This document shows, piece after piece, positions 36,159-45,349 of a DNA stretch of 64,000 nucleotides; the stretch's first letter is position 1, and each line of letters opens with the position of its first letter. A program made the position numbers and the translations under genes. The DNA is taken from NCBI GenBank assembly GCA_018970395.1, contig JAGWWM010000009.1, forward strand, positions 1 to 64,000, written 5' to 3'. Origin of the DNA: Bacteroidota bacterium. Lineage in GTDB: Bacteria > Bacteroidota > Bacteroidia > Chitinophagales > Chitinophagaceae. Below the pieces are notes generated by a model, which ran no database searches, had not been told where the DNA came from, and worked only from the letters and a program-made list of their open reading frames with translations.

Positions 36159-37057
36159 CTCAACCATTGCCTCTTGTTTCCATTATACTGATTACTTATA
36201 ATTCAGGAGATTATATACTTGAAACGCTGGATAGTTTCAAAGCCCAAACCTATCAGAATCTTGAATTGATTATTGCAGATGATGGATCAACTGATGCTAC
36301 CTTACAAATATGTGATTGCTGGCTTCGATTGCATGAATCTGTTTTTAAACGAACCGTTTTGATCCCGCATTCGGTGAATACCGGTACTGCTTCCAACTTG
36401 AACCGAGGCATTCGGCAAGCACGGGGAGAATGGTATAAGATTGTTGCGGGTGATGATATGCTCTATCCGGAATGTATTGCAGCCTATATCGCAAAGGTTA
36501 CTGCTCAGCCGGAAATCGAATTTATATTTTCTGAAATTCAGATAAATGGGAAACTTCAAAATCAAAAACTACATAATCAATTTTTTTGTCCACATGTGAA
36601 TCAATATAGAATACTCTTAAAAAACAATTTCCTATCATCACCTACTGCATTTATTCGTAACCATGTTTTTGAAAAAGTCGGTCTCTTTGATGAACGGTAT
36701 CAATTATTTGAAGATTATCCCTTTTTTTTGAAATCACTAAAAGCTGGAATAAGATTTCATCTTTTACATAAAACGCTTGTCTATTATAGAATCCATCCTG
36801 CCAATATTTCAAATGCCCAAAAATTTAACCATCCTTATCTCAAGGATATCGTATCTTTTTTTCATGAAGGTCTTCTGCCTGAATTAATAAGGCAAAGATT
36901 GTTTTTTTATTATGTTCATTATTCTATCCAGCTGCTCTATTTGAAACTAATAACCAACGGATTCATTAAAAAAGCAACCACCTATCAGTTTGTTTTGAAA
37001 TGGACAGGTCCGCTTTTTTGGAAGCTAAGATTACAAAATTTACTCAATATTTCCTGA
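36155..37057 (+). CDS. Glycosyltransferase family 2 (300 aa)
   Basis: GT-A fold inverting glycosyltransferase. The donor-binding signature is VSIILITYNSGDY, with LIIADDGSTD (Asp42, Asp43) and the DxD-equivalent VAGDDMLYP (Asp100, Asp101). LNRGIRQARGEWYKIV is the usual link. The C-terminal part (FEKVGLFDERYQLFEDYPFFLKSLKAGI) carries the catalytic-base region ED. Transferred sugar unknown. It is read in one transcript with the flippase. Confidence 0.9.
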   Translation: MTQPLPLVSIILITYNSGDYILETLDSFKAQTYQNLELIIADDGSTDATLQICDCWLRLHESVFKRTVLIPHSVNTGTASNLNRGIRQARGEWYKIVAGDDMLYPECIAAYIAKVTAQPEIEFIFSEIQINGKLQNQKLHNQFFCPHVNQYRILLKNNFLSSPTAFIRNHVFEKVGLFDERYQLFEDYPFFLKSLKAGIRFHLLHKTLVYYRIHPANISNAQKFNHPYLKDIVSFFHEGLLPELIRQRLFFYYVHYSIQLLYLKLITNGFIKKATTYQFVLKWTGPLFWKLRLQNLLNIS

Positions 37058-37066
37058 TGTTATTTC

Positions 37067-38173
37067 ATGCGTAATCGTTTTTTATTACTAACACCATCTA
37101 TTCATACCGGTGGTGGTGCTGAAAGGGTGTTGGTTAATTTGGCTAATTTTCTTGATAGTAGGGGATTCGATGTGATCATTCTCACTATCATTAAAGGAAC
37201 TAAACCGCTCTATGAATTAAACGCCCGATCCATCCTTCATCTTTTTCATTTTGGCTTTTGGATGGACTATTTTTCTCGTTTCCCTTTTACCAAAATTTTG
37301 GAGAGGCAGTTAGGGCGCTTTTTTTTAGAAAAAAAAATTACTACAATATCTTTGAAAGATACTGATTATATTATTTCATTTTCCGCTAATCTTTCCATAC
37401 TGGCTGCCCAAACATCTTACAGCTCCCGCGTTTTGGCTTTTGAGCATCTTCCACTGAGAAAATATCATTCTACTTTGAAGATGCTTTATCAAATAAATAA
37501 CTTATATCCTACCATTAACCGGGTAATTGTTTTATCGGAATCCGAAAAAAAATTATACGAACAAATGGGTTGTCAGGTTTTTCGTATGACTAATTCTTTT
37601 ACTCGCTTACCTTATCAGTCATCTCAATTAGGCAATAAGATAGTACTAAGTGTCGGTCATTTTAATACACAGAAAAGAAGAGATCTTTTGATTCATGCTT
37701 GGAGTTTCGTTCAGGCGCAACATCCTGATTGGAAATTATATATAGTAGGAGAGGGCCCCCTTCAATCGGAGGTTGAGTCATTAATTGATGAGAAGCATTT
37801 AACGGATTCTGTTCAAATCTTTCCTCCAACGGATTCAATACATTTATTTTATGAACAAGCTTCCATTTTTGTTCTTTCCTCAGAACTGGAAATGTTGCCT
37901 CTTGTCATACTTGAAGCCAAGTCCTTTGGACTTCCTTGTGTAGCTTTTAATATCACTCCCGGTCCTGTTGAACAAATCAATCATCAAGTGGATGGTTTTT
38001 TGGCAGATTTTGGTGATTGTCAATCAATGGGAACTTATATCAATACTTTAATTGAAAATCCTAATCTGAGAATTTCAATGGGAGCAAAAGGTCGGGAGGA
38101 TGTAATTGAAAGATATTCACCGCAGGTTGTTGAGGACTTATGGGATCGGTTGTTAAATAGTATTGAATTATGA
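37067..38173 (+). CDS. Glycosyltransferase family 4 (368 aa)
   Basis: GT-B fold retaining transferase. The N-terminal GGGAERVLVNLANFL (residues 15-29) is the acceptor-side glycine loop. The donor domain begins at IVLSVGHFNTQKRRDLLIHAW, has YIVGEGPLQSEVESLI, and carries the E-x7-E-type motif in SELEMLPLVILEAKSFGLPCVA, with Glu283. Sugar specificity is not predictable. The next gene overlaps by 4 bp. Confidence 0.9.
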   Translation: MRNRFLLLTPSIHTGGGAERVLVNLANFLDSRGFDVIILTIIKGTKPLYELNARSILHLFHFGFWMDYFSRFPFTKILERQLGRFFLEKKITTISLKDTDYIISFSANLSILAAQTSYSSRVLAFEHLPLRKYHSTLKMLYQINNLYPTINRVIVLSESEKKLYEQMGCQVFRMTNSFTRLPYQSSQLGNKIVLSVGHFNTQKRRDLLIHAWSFVQAQHPDWKLYIVGEGPLQSEVESLIDEKHLTDSVQIFPPTDSIHLFYEQASIFVLSSELEMLPLVILEAKSFGLPCVAFNITPGPVEQINHQVDGFLADFGDCQSMGTYINTLIENPNLRISMGAKGREDVIERYSPQVVEDLWDRLLNSIEL

Positions 38174-39402
38174 GCGTTAGATTATCAATGAATCCTATTA
38201 AAATTCCCTATTCTTCTTATTTGTTATTGTTTCTTTTTTTATGTTTTTCGGGTAATCCACTTTTTACAGCTCAGCATTTTTCAAAGACAATTTTAGTGAT
38301 ATATGGTGTGATTTTGATTTTTTTTACGCTCTTTTATATTAATATAACCGATTTATTTCAGAATATTTATGCTTTACTGATTCCTGTTCTATTTATTGTA
38401 CTTCTTTCTGCTTTTCATTATTTTACTTTTTATTCCATTTCCGTACCTGGTATTTTTTCTTTAATTCTAAAGATTGCTATTGGTTTTTTTATCTTATTTT
38501 ATTTTCAATTAATTTTTGTTAATCCCTTTGAGGTCTATATTCGTTTAATAAGTTTTTTATCATTCATTAGTTTTCCATTTTTCATTCTTAATTTTCAAGG
38601 TCATTATGGTTTGCAATTAGACGCGCCCGCTTTAAAGTCTCTTCTTTTTTATACTTCATATCCATTGCCTCCTTCAATGCTTCGTAACTCAGGAATGTTT
38701 TGGGAGCCTGGTGCATTTGCCGGCTATCTGGTTCTTGCGCTTCTTTTTATTGTAATGCTCAATGGTCAATTTTCTATTGGCAAATATCGTTATGAGGTAT
38801 TGTTAATCGTTTTAGCACTTTTTTCCACTTTCTCCACTACCGGTTTTCTGACACTGGCTTTTTTACTGCTGATGTATCTGTTTCAAAACTTTCAAGGTGG
38901 AAAGTATATTATTTTGCCATTCATCATATTTTTATTTTCTCATTTTTATACTCAATTTGAATTTCTCAGTGATAAAATTGAACATCAATTTACGGAAGCT
39001 ATCGCTTTGGAAAATTCAGATGTGTCAAATACCCGTTTCGGCGCTTTAAAAATGGACATGCAATATATACTTGAACAGCCCTTCTGGGGCAATGGGTTGG
39101 ATAAAAAAATCCGTTATCGGTTTCATCCATTAATTGAAGACGAAATCGGACATGGGAATGGCATGTCCAACTTTATAGTTTGGTGGGGTATCCCTTTTTT
39201 TCTTTTTTGGATATCTGCTGCTTATCTTTTTTTCTATCGGAACAGTCAATCTGTTTTTACAAGTTTATCAGCTGTGAGTGCTCTTTTGTTGTTATTACAA
39301 GGGGAACAATTTTTAGACTATCCATTGTTTCTTATTTTTTTTTCTGCCTATGTTTTTAAATTTCATCAGTTGTACACTCCGGCTTCATCTTTTAATTCTT
39401 AA
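38170..39402 (+). CDS. O-antigen/exopolysaccharide polymerase, Wzy-like (410 aa)
   Basis: Very hydrophobic protein with about ten membrane segments and a large central periplasmic loop, as in Wzy polymerases. The WzyC/O-antigen-ligase-like motif region is NSGMFWEPGAFAGYLVLALLF, followed by the loop with RFGALKMDMQYILEQPFWGNGLDKK and HGNGMSNFIVWWG. These are common in O-antigen polymerases of Bacteroidota. A ligase of the same superfamily cannot be excluded. Its place between Wzx and glycosyltransferases favours polymerase. Confidence 0.82.
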   Translation: MSVRLSMNPIKIPYSSYLLLFLFLCFSGNPLFTAQHFSKTILVIYGVILIFFTLFYINITDLFQNIYALLIPVLFIVLLSAFHYFTFYSISVPGIFSLILKIAIGFFILFYFQLIFVNPFEVYIRLISFLSFISFPFFILNFQGHYGLQLDAPALKSLLFYTSYPLPPSMLRNSGMFWEPGAFAGYLVLALLFIVMLNGQFSIGKYRYEVLLIVLALFSTFSTTGFLTLAFLLLMYLFQNFQGGKYIILPFIIFLFSHFYTQFEFLSDKIEHQFTEAIALENSDVSNTRFGALKMDMQYILEQPFWGNGLDKKIRYRFHPLIEDEIGHGNGMSNFIVWWGIPFFLFWISAAYLFFYRNSQSVFTSLSAVSALLLLLQGEQFLDYPLFLIFFSAYVFKFHQLYTPASSFNS

Positions 39403-39411
39403 TGCTTCTAC

Positions 39412-40659
39412 TTGAGAGTTCTTTGGATATCACACGATCCGGTTCGCAGTCATATTTCAGATAATGTTTCATCCAGTGGTTTCTGGAAAGAAGCTTTATT
39501 GACGCATTTATCCACTCATTCCCACTATCAAATTTTCGTAGCATCACCCGGCAAACAATTACAAAGATCCGAACATCATTATTTTAGTTTTAGATTTCCA
39601 AATCATTTACGCTACCATGATTTGCCAAAGAAAACAATTGCTGATTTGTTATGGATTATACAATGCTGCAGGCCTCAATTGATTCATATTCATGGAACAG
39701 AACAACCCTATGGTATCATCAAATCCTATACCACTGTTCCTGTGGTAATTTCTTTACAGGGTTTTCTAAGTGTTTGCTATCCGCATATTACCGGTGGAAT
39801 TCTGTCAACGGTTTGGAGTCAATTCATTACCATTAAAGAGCACTTTAGGAAAACTACTTTTCCTGATTTGAGCGAAGTATGGAAATTTAATGCACTTATT
39901 GAACAAAAACAGATTAGATTAAACAATCATTTCATTGGTAGAACCAAATTTGATCACGATTTTGTCAAAGAAATCAATCCCGCCGCTTCCTATTATCAGG
40001 GCAATGAACTACTCCGTTCTTCTTTTTATTTTCACAAATGGCAGATTAGCAAAATTAGAAGATACAGAATTTATACTTCGTCTTTTACCAATCCCCTGAA
40101 AGGTTTTCATGTTTTATTAAATGCGTTACCTTATTTAATCAAGACTTACCCGGAAATTGAAATTGTTGTCCCTGGTCAGTTAACTCCCCGAATGATTCAT
40201 CCTGTTTGGGGGAATGGTTATTATCGGATGATTGCTAACATCATTCATAAACATAATCTTTATGAGAATATTTCTTTCAAAGGTCGATTAAGTGATACGG
40301 ATATTTGTCAGATTTTATGTTCTGCAAATGTTTTTGTACTGTCTTCTTTTATGGAAAACAGCTCAAATGCGTTGGGTGAGGCTCAACGAATTGGCGTTCC
40401 ATGTATTGTTGCTCCCACCGGTGGTACTACTTCCTTGATTGAAAATGGAAAGAATGGTCTTTTTTTCGAACCCGGGAATGATCAATCACTTGCGGATCAA
40501 TTAGCTGTTTTATTTCAGGATGATCATCTTGCCAATCAGCTTTCAGCTGCTGCGCTTGAATTTGCGGCTTCTTTTTATAATCCTGATCTTATTCAACAAC
40601 AATACACATCTATCTATTCTAAAATTATTTCTCTTGAAAATTCTGTTCAGCGACAATGA
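39412..40659 (+). CDS. Glycosyltransferase family 4, TTG start (415 aa)
   Basis: GT-B transferase. It starts RVLWISHDPVRSH, with RPQLIHIHGTEQPYGI in the N-domain. The donor domain begins YRIYTSSFTNPLKGFHVLLNAL and ends FVLSSFMENSSNALGEAQRIGVPCIV, which has the E-x7-E spacing. An in-frame TAA lies at 39400-39402 and no ATG occurs before the first strand, so TTG at 39412 is the only start that keeps the fold intact. A nearby ATG at 39402 is out of frame. It overlaps the next gene by 26 bp. Confidence 0.87.
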   Translation: MRVLWISHDPVRSHISDNVSSSGFWKEALLTHLSTHSHYQIFVASPGKQLQRSEHHYFSFRFPNHLRYHDLPKKTIADLLWIIQCCRPQLIHIHGTEQPYGIIKSYTTVPVVISLQGFLSVCYPHITGGILSTVWSQFITIKEHFRKTTFPDLSEVWKFNALIEQKQIRLNNHFIGRTKFDHDFVKEINPAASYYQGNELLRSSFYFHKWQISKIRRYRIYTSSFTNPLKGFHVLLNALPYLIKTYPEIEIVVPGQLTPRMIHPVWGNGYYRMIANIIHKHNLYENISFKGRLSDTDICQILCSANVFVLSSFMENSSNALGEAQRIGVPCIVAPTGGTTSLIENGKNGLFFEPGNDQSLADQLAVLFQDDHLANQLSAAALEFAASFYNPDLIQQQYTSIYSKIISLENSVQRQ

Positions 40660-41629
40660 TTATGCTTATTTGTATCCGGGAGGGAAACAAGTGCATGTTG
40701 AAAAACTCTACAATGCTTTACATCATTTGAATGTACATGTTCAGTACGAAAACTGGCATGACCCATCTTTGTCATCGGATATTGTTCATTTTTTTGGCTA
40801 CAATGATGTCAATAAAATTCACTTGCTAAAAAAGAAAGGTTATCGCTTGGTTTATACACATATTCTGGATGGTATTACCAATCTTTCTTCGCCCAAAAAA
40901 AAATATCATCTAGTTAAAAATAAAATAATCAATTATGCTCCTGCCAAATTGAATCCGCTTTTTTTATGGAAAGCACTTCCTTCTTTTGATGCTTTGATTT
41001 ATATGCATGAAAGTGATCGGCAGACTGCTATTCAAGTCTACAATGTGGATCCCGATAAGACTTTTGTCATTCCGCATGCCGTGGATAATATAGTTCCAAA
41101 TTTCAATGTAGTGCCTAATTGGAATCCTTACCTGGTTTCTGTTGGATCCATTGTAGAAAGAAAAAATTCCATTTTTACTGCTTTGGCTTGTCAAAGAAAT
41201 AAGATTCATATTAAATTTATTGGTCAGCCTCATGATATTCAATCAACTTATTTCCGTGATTTCCTAAGCTGTATAGATAATGAGTACACTCAATATCTCG
41301 GCTATCTTACTGAAAATGAAAAACGGAATTATTTACAAAATGCGAGTGGTTTTGTTTTATTAAGTAAAGGAGAAAGCGGTTGTATCGCGGTTTATGAAGC
41401 GGCTTCACTTGGACTGCCTTTATTACTTTCTGATATGCCATGGGCCAAGCATTATGATAATCCGCGCCGTATTTTTTACAGTTCTCCATTTTCCAATAAG
41501 GATGCAGATTACGCTATTTCCAATTTTTGTAAATATGCTCAACGCCAGTCTATCCCTTCTTTTGAGGTTAAAACCTGGAATGAGATTGCGAAAATGTATC
41601 TGAATGTTTATCGATCTGTTGCCTCCTAA
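40634..41629 (+). CDS. Glycosyltransferase family 4, probable TTG start (331 aa)
   Basis: GT-B transferase. KILFSDNDYAYLYPGGKQVHVEKL is the expected first strand with glycine loop, so translation should begin at TTG 40634, 26 bp inside the preceding gene. The longer frame from 40520 only adds a low-complexity hydrophobic stretch that is the preceding gene read in another frame. Donor domain: YLVSVGSIVERKNSIFTALA, then FVLLSKGESGCIAVYEAASLGLPLLLSD with E-x7-E spacing. Acceptor and sugar unknown. Confidence 0.82.
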   Translation: MKILFSDNDYAYLYPGGKQVHVEKLYNALHHLNVHVQYENWHDPSLSSDIVHFFGYNDVNKIHLLKKKGYRLVYTHILDGITNLSSPKKKYHLVKNKIINYAPAKLNPLFLWKALPSFDALIYMHESDRQTAIQVYNVDPDKTFVIPHAVDNIVPNFNVVPNWNPYLVSVGSIVERKNSIFTALACQRNKIHIKFIGQPHDIQSTYFRDFLSCIDNEYTQYLGYLTENEKRNYLQNASGFVLLSKGESGCIAVYEAASLGLPLLLSDMPWAKHYDNPRRIFYSSPFSNKDADYAISNFCKYAQRQSIPSFEVKTWNEIAKMYLNVYRSVAS

Positions 41630-41638
41630 TTTTATTTT

Positions 41639-42511
41639 ATGCTTTATCGTTATGCTGTTTTAATCACTTCATATAATCGCGTTGATACTACTTTTAAATG
41701 TCTTCAAAGCATTCAATCTCAGCAATTGCCGGATTTTGTTTCATTATCTGTCTATTTAGTGGATGATGCATCACCGGATCAGACGGGTAATTTTGTTTCA
41801 ACTCATTTCCCGAATGTTCATGTTTTAAAAGGCAATGGCTCTCTTTTCTGGGCTGGCGGAATGCGCTTTGCCATGGATGCTGCTTTAACTTACGAGTATG
41901 ACGGTTTTTTTTTAATTAATGATGATGTTACACTTTTTCCTGATGCCTTTCGTCGTTTGATTGAGGTCAATCAATATGCTATTTCAAATTTTGGGAAAAG
42001 GGGGGTGTATGTGGGCTCTACGCAAAATAATGATGACGGAATAATTTCTTACGGGGGCAGAAAAATTACTTCACAATGGTCAGGATCATCCGTATTAATT
42101 ACGCCCTCTGAAACGATTCCTGTTCCTTGTGATTTGTCTCATGCCAATATATTACTTGTAATGCGTGAGGTGATTCATCAGATTCCTTTTTTTACCCCGC
42201 CTTTTATTCATCGGCTTGCTGATTATGATTTTACTTTAAGGGTTCGAAAAGCGATGTTGCCGCTTTTGATTGCTCCGGGTTATTATGGACTATGCGATGA
42301 TGATCATGGTAAGAATTGGCTGAGTACTGCCTTTTCACTTCGACAGAGAATTTCATTTTTAAAAAATCCGAAATATCTGGCATATCATGAATATCTATAT
42401 TTCTTGAAGAACCATTTTCCTTATTCTCTTCCTGTTGCTTTTTTAAAGTTATGGTTAAAAACTTTATTCCCTTTTTTCTGGGATAAATTTAAATCTGTTA
42501 AACTATCTTGA
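41639..42511 (+). CDS. Glycosyltransferase family 2, rhamnosyltransferase-like (290 aa)
   Basis: GT-A fold. AVLITSYNRVDTTFKCL at the start, VYLVDDASPDQTG (Asp42, Asp43), and GNGSLFWAGGMRFAMDAAL are typical of WbbL/rhamnosyl-type GT2 enzymes. FFLINDDVTLFPDAFRRL gives the DxD-equivalent Asp95-Asp96. The C-terminal stretch has FIHRLADYDFTLRVRKAML. It lies 9 bp after the preceding stop, and the next ATG is the base after its own stop. Confidence 0.88.
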   Translation: MLYRYAVLITSYNRVDTTFKCLQSIQSQQLPDFVSLSVYLVDDASPDQTGNFVSTHFPNVHVLKGNGSLFWAGGMRFAMDAALTYEYDGFFLINDDVTLFPDAFRRLIEVNQYAISNFGKRGVYVGSTQNNDDGIISYGGRKITSQWSGSSVLITPSETIPVPCDLSHANILLVMREVIHQIPFFTPPFIHRLADYDFTLRVRKAMLPLLIAPGYYGLCDDDHGKNWLSTAFSLRQRISFLKNPKYLAYHEYLYFLKNHFPYSLPVAFLKLWLKTLFPFFWDKFKSVKLS

Positions 42512-43462
42512 ATGTCTTTTCCTGTTCCTATTCTTTTTTTAGTTTTTAACCGACCTGATAATACACGTCGTGTTTTCAATCGGATAAAAATGATGAAACC
42601 TTCTCATTTGTTTATAGCTGCGGACGGCCCGAGAGTCAACAAGAATGAAGATAATCTTTGTAATGAGGTAAGAAATATTGTTTCAGATATTGATTGGGAC
42701 ACTGAAGTGAAAACTTTATTCCGAGACACCAATCACGGTTGCGGTTCTGCTGTAAGTCAGGCGATAACCTGGTTTTTTCAACAGGTTGAGTATGGGATTA
42801 TTCTGGAAGATGATTGTTTGCCTTCTGCTACTTTTTTTGATTTCTGTGCCTTAATGCTGGAAAAGTATAAGGACGATCACCGTATCTGGCATATTGCGGG
42901 ATATAATATTCAGCATTTTCAAAAAAGAGGGGAGGGAGATTATTATTTTTCCAGAGAAACACCCATTTGGGGATGGGCTACATGGCGTCGTGTTTGGTCA
43001 CATTATACTTTCAATTTTAACGGCTTTGATAAGTTTCAATCTCCTGACATTTTATGTGTGATTAAAAATAACAGATTAATGTCATTAACCGCATTGTATG
43101 ACATGCTTAAAGTTAAAAATGGACTGGTGAATACTTGGGATTTTCAATATGCCTATACACAGTTGATTAACCACGGTCTTTCGATTATTCCGAACATCAA
43201 TCTGGTAGAAAATATTGGTTTTACGGGAGATACAACTCATATTTTCTCACCGAATTTTGTTCGTAAGTTTAATGAAAATATTGCCCTCACTTTTGATGTG
43301 GCTCAGATTAAACACCCTTCATTCGTTTTGCCTGATTTGCAAGCAGATCGCTATTTATTTAATGTGTATACTGGGAAACTAAAACAATATTTTATCATGA
43401 TGTGGTACATTGTTTTCCGATATTTTCCATTTTTCCTAAAAAACAATCTTGCTTTCAAATGA
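42512..43462 (+). CDS. GT-A nucleotide-diphospho-sugar transferase (316 aa)
   Basis: The start PVPILFLVFNRPDNTRRVFNRI and the acidic GIILEDDCLPSATFFDF (Glu99-Asp100-Asp101) recall the GNT-I-like transferase group common in Bacteroidota glycan loci. ETPIWGWATWRRVWSHY and NTWDFQYAYTQLINHGLSIIP are further family features. It should add one sugar of the repeat unit. The last base of its stop region overlaps the next ATG (ATGA). Confidence 0.83.
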   Translation: MSFPVPILFLVFNRPDNTRRVFNRIKMMKPSHLFIAADGPRVNKNEDNLCNEVRNIVSDIDWDTEVKTLFRDTNHGCGSAVSQAITWFFQQVEYGIILEDDCLPSATFFDFCALMLEKYKDDHRIWHIAGYNIQHFQKRGEGDYYFSRETPIWGWATWRRVWSHYTFNFNGFDKFQSPDILCVIKNNRLMSLTALYDMLKVKNGLVNTWDFQYAYTQLINHGLSIIPNINLVENIGFTGDTTHIFSPNFVRKFNENIALTFDVAQIKHPSFVLPDLQADRYLFNVYTGKLKQYFIMMWYIVFRYFPFFLKNNLAFK

Positions 43463-43968
43463 ATAAACATCGTCTGCTTTTTATATTGCATCTTCCTCCG
43501 CCTACGCATGGCGCATCCATGATGGGGCATTATATTCGGGAAAGTAAGAAGCTAAATAATGAGTTTGTTATTGACTATATTAATTTATCTGTTACAACTG
43601 GTTTGACTCAAATTCGAAAATTCCATCTTTCTAAAATCGCTACCTATCTCAAAATAGTATATCAGCTTTTTCGTCAGCTTTTTTCACATCATTATGATTT
43701 ATGTTATATGACTATTTCAGCAGGCGGCGTAGGGTTTATTAAAGACTTTTTTCTGATTCTTATTTTAAAAATCTTTCGCATTCGGATTGTATATCATTTT
43801 CACAATAAAGGATTTACGCGTACTCGAAGCCCATTTTTCAGAAAGCTGTATCAATTTATCTTTCTTTCGAATTATGCTATCGTTTTGTCCAATCGGCTTG
43901 AATATGATATTGCTCCTTTTATTAATTCACAACGTATATATGTTTGCCCTAATGGGATTCCGGTCTAG
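43459..43968 (+). pseudogene. N-terminal half of a frameshifted family 4 glycosyltransferase
   Basis: Encodes the complete N-terminal Rossmann domain of a GT-B enzyme: LLFILHLPPPTHGASMMGHYI, RIVYHFHNKGFTRTRSPFFRK and IVLSNRLEYDIAPF. It stops with TAG right after VCPNGIPV, the normal interdomain linker. The C-terminal domain resumes 25 bp on in a different frame. In the third frame the gap reads LADNFLNLYL, which fits a normal linker, so two small indels would restore one protein. The start ATG overlaps the previous stop (ATGA). Decay, assembly error or two cooperating proteins are all possible. Confidence 0.75.
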
Positions 43969-43993
43969 CTGATAATTTTTTGAATTTATATCT

Positions 43994-44554
43994 ATGTGTA
44001 ATCTTTTATTTATCTCTAACCTAATCAAAGACAAAGGCGTTGTTGATTTGTTAGATGCCTGTGTTGTTTTACAGTCAAAATGCATCTCATTCAGATGCGA
44101 TTTTGTAGGTCCAAATACAGATATATCTCCTTTTTGGATCAATCAATATCTAGAGCATCATTCATTACAGGAATTGGTTTTCTTTCATGGCGCCAAATCG
44201 GGTGATGAAAAAAATTGGTTTCTTCAAAATGCGGATATTTTTGTATTTCCTACTTATTATAAAAATGAATGTTTTCCGCTGGTTCTTTTAGAAGCCATGC
44301 AATATTCCTTGCCGATTGTTACGACCAATGAAGGAGGGATTGCTGATATCGTATCTGATGGTCATACAGGCATTATTGTTGAAAAGAATAATCCGCTTCA
44401 ATTGGCGAACAGCTTGATAAGTTTAATAGAAGATACTGAATTCCGTCATTCATTAGGCGTCGCCGGTTATCATAAATTTATCTCATCTTTTACCCTTGAT
44501 CATTTTGAATTAAGATTTTCAAATATCATCCGAGACGTTATTCAGAGTATTTGA
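43994..44554 (+). pseudogene. C-terminal half of the same frameshifted glycosyltransferase
   Basis: Encodes the donor-binding domain: NLLFISNLIKDKGVVDLLDA, FRCDFVGPN, NADIFVFPTYYKNECFPLVLLEAMQYSLPIVTTNEGGIADIV with intact E-x7-E spacing, then the C-terminal helix. No N-terminal domain is present, and the ATG at 43994 falls in the middle of where the linker should be, so this is unlikely to be an independent gene. The coding part is otherwise undamaged, which suggests a recent event. Confidence 0.75.
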
Positions 44555-44601
44555 AATATTATTCAGCCGGCTGCATCTGATCAGAGTATAAAATCTTTTC
44601 T

Positions 44602-45336
44602 ATGCCACGTCTGAATTTTCTTTTTGATGGTGACTTGTCTGATATTGATTACACCCGACCCAACATAATTCATACCATGAATCAGTATTCTTACTGTCTA
44701 TTTTCCTTAGATACTGATTTTAAAAATGCCATTCTTTCATCTGACATTCTTTTGCCTGATGGGATTGGCATTTGTTTTTTAAATTATTTTTTATACGGCA
44801 AATTCCTCAAAAAAATTGCGGGAGCAGATATACATCAACATTTAATGGCTCAGTTGAATTATAACGGGGGTAAATGTTTTTATTTGGGCTCCAACGAACT
44901 TACGCTTGCCAGAATTCAAGACCGAGTTGCAATCGATTATCCGAATATTATCTGTGAGACTTTCTCACCCCCTTTTAAAAATTCTTTTTCTGATGACGAC
45001 AATATTGGTATGATTGATAAAATAAATGCATTCAGCCCGGATATTTTATGGGTTGGTATGACGGCTCCCAAACAGGAAAAATGGGTATATGCCAATGCTG
45101 CTGCTTTAAATGTGAAGACCATTGCTTCGATTGGCGCTGTTTTTGATTTTTTTGCCGCTACTCAAAAAAGACCTGCTTCTTTTTGGATAAACCTTGGCTT
45201 AGAATGGTTCATTCGTCTGATTACTGAACCTCGCAGACTTTGGAAAAGATATCTGATTTACGGGCCTTATTTTATTTTTCTAATCTCTAAAGCAAAAGCC
45301 GCTTTGCTGTACAATAAGTTCGCTCATTCGTCTTAA
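44602..45336 (+). CDS. WecG/TagA/CpsF-family glycosyltransferase (244 aa)
   Basis: Members transfer N-acetylmannosamine-type sugars to a lipid-linked acceptor in teichoic acid or enterobacterial common antigen synthesis. Signatures are SSDILLPDGIGICFL, KKIAGADIHQHLM (the TG(x)D-type site appears as AGAD), GGKCFYLGSNELTLARI, DILWVGMTAPKQEKWV, IASIGAVFDFFAATQKRP and LEWFIRLITEPRRLWKRYL. Length is typical. It sits just before the initiating transferase gene, so it may add the second sugar of the repeat unit. Confidence 0.9.
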   Translation: MPRLNFLFDGDLSDIDYTRPNIIHTMNQYSYCLFSLDTDFKNAILSSDILLPDGIGICFLNYFLYGKFLKKIAGADIHQHLMAQLNYNGGKCFYLGSNELTLARIQDRVAIDYPNIICETFSPPFKNSFSDDDNIGMIDKINAFSPDILWVGMTAPKQEKWVYANAAALNVKTIASIGAVFDFFAATQKRPASFWINLGLEWFIRLITEPRRLWKRYLIYGPYFIFLISKAKAALLYNKFAHSS

Positions 45337-45349
45337 TTTATGTTATTTA

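Noticed and set aside
40520-40633. N-terminal extension of the glycosyltransferase starting at 40634
   Set aside because: The extra residues are a hydrophobic shadow of the preceding gene in another frame; the fold starts at KILFSDND.
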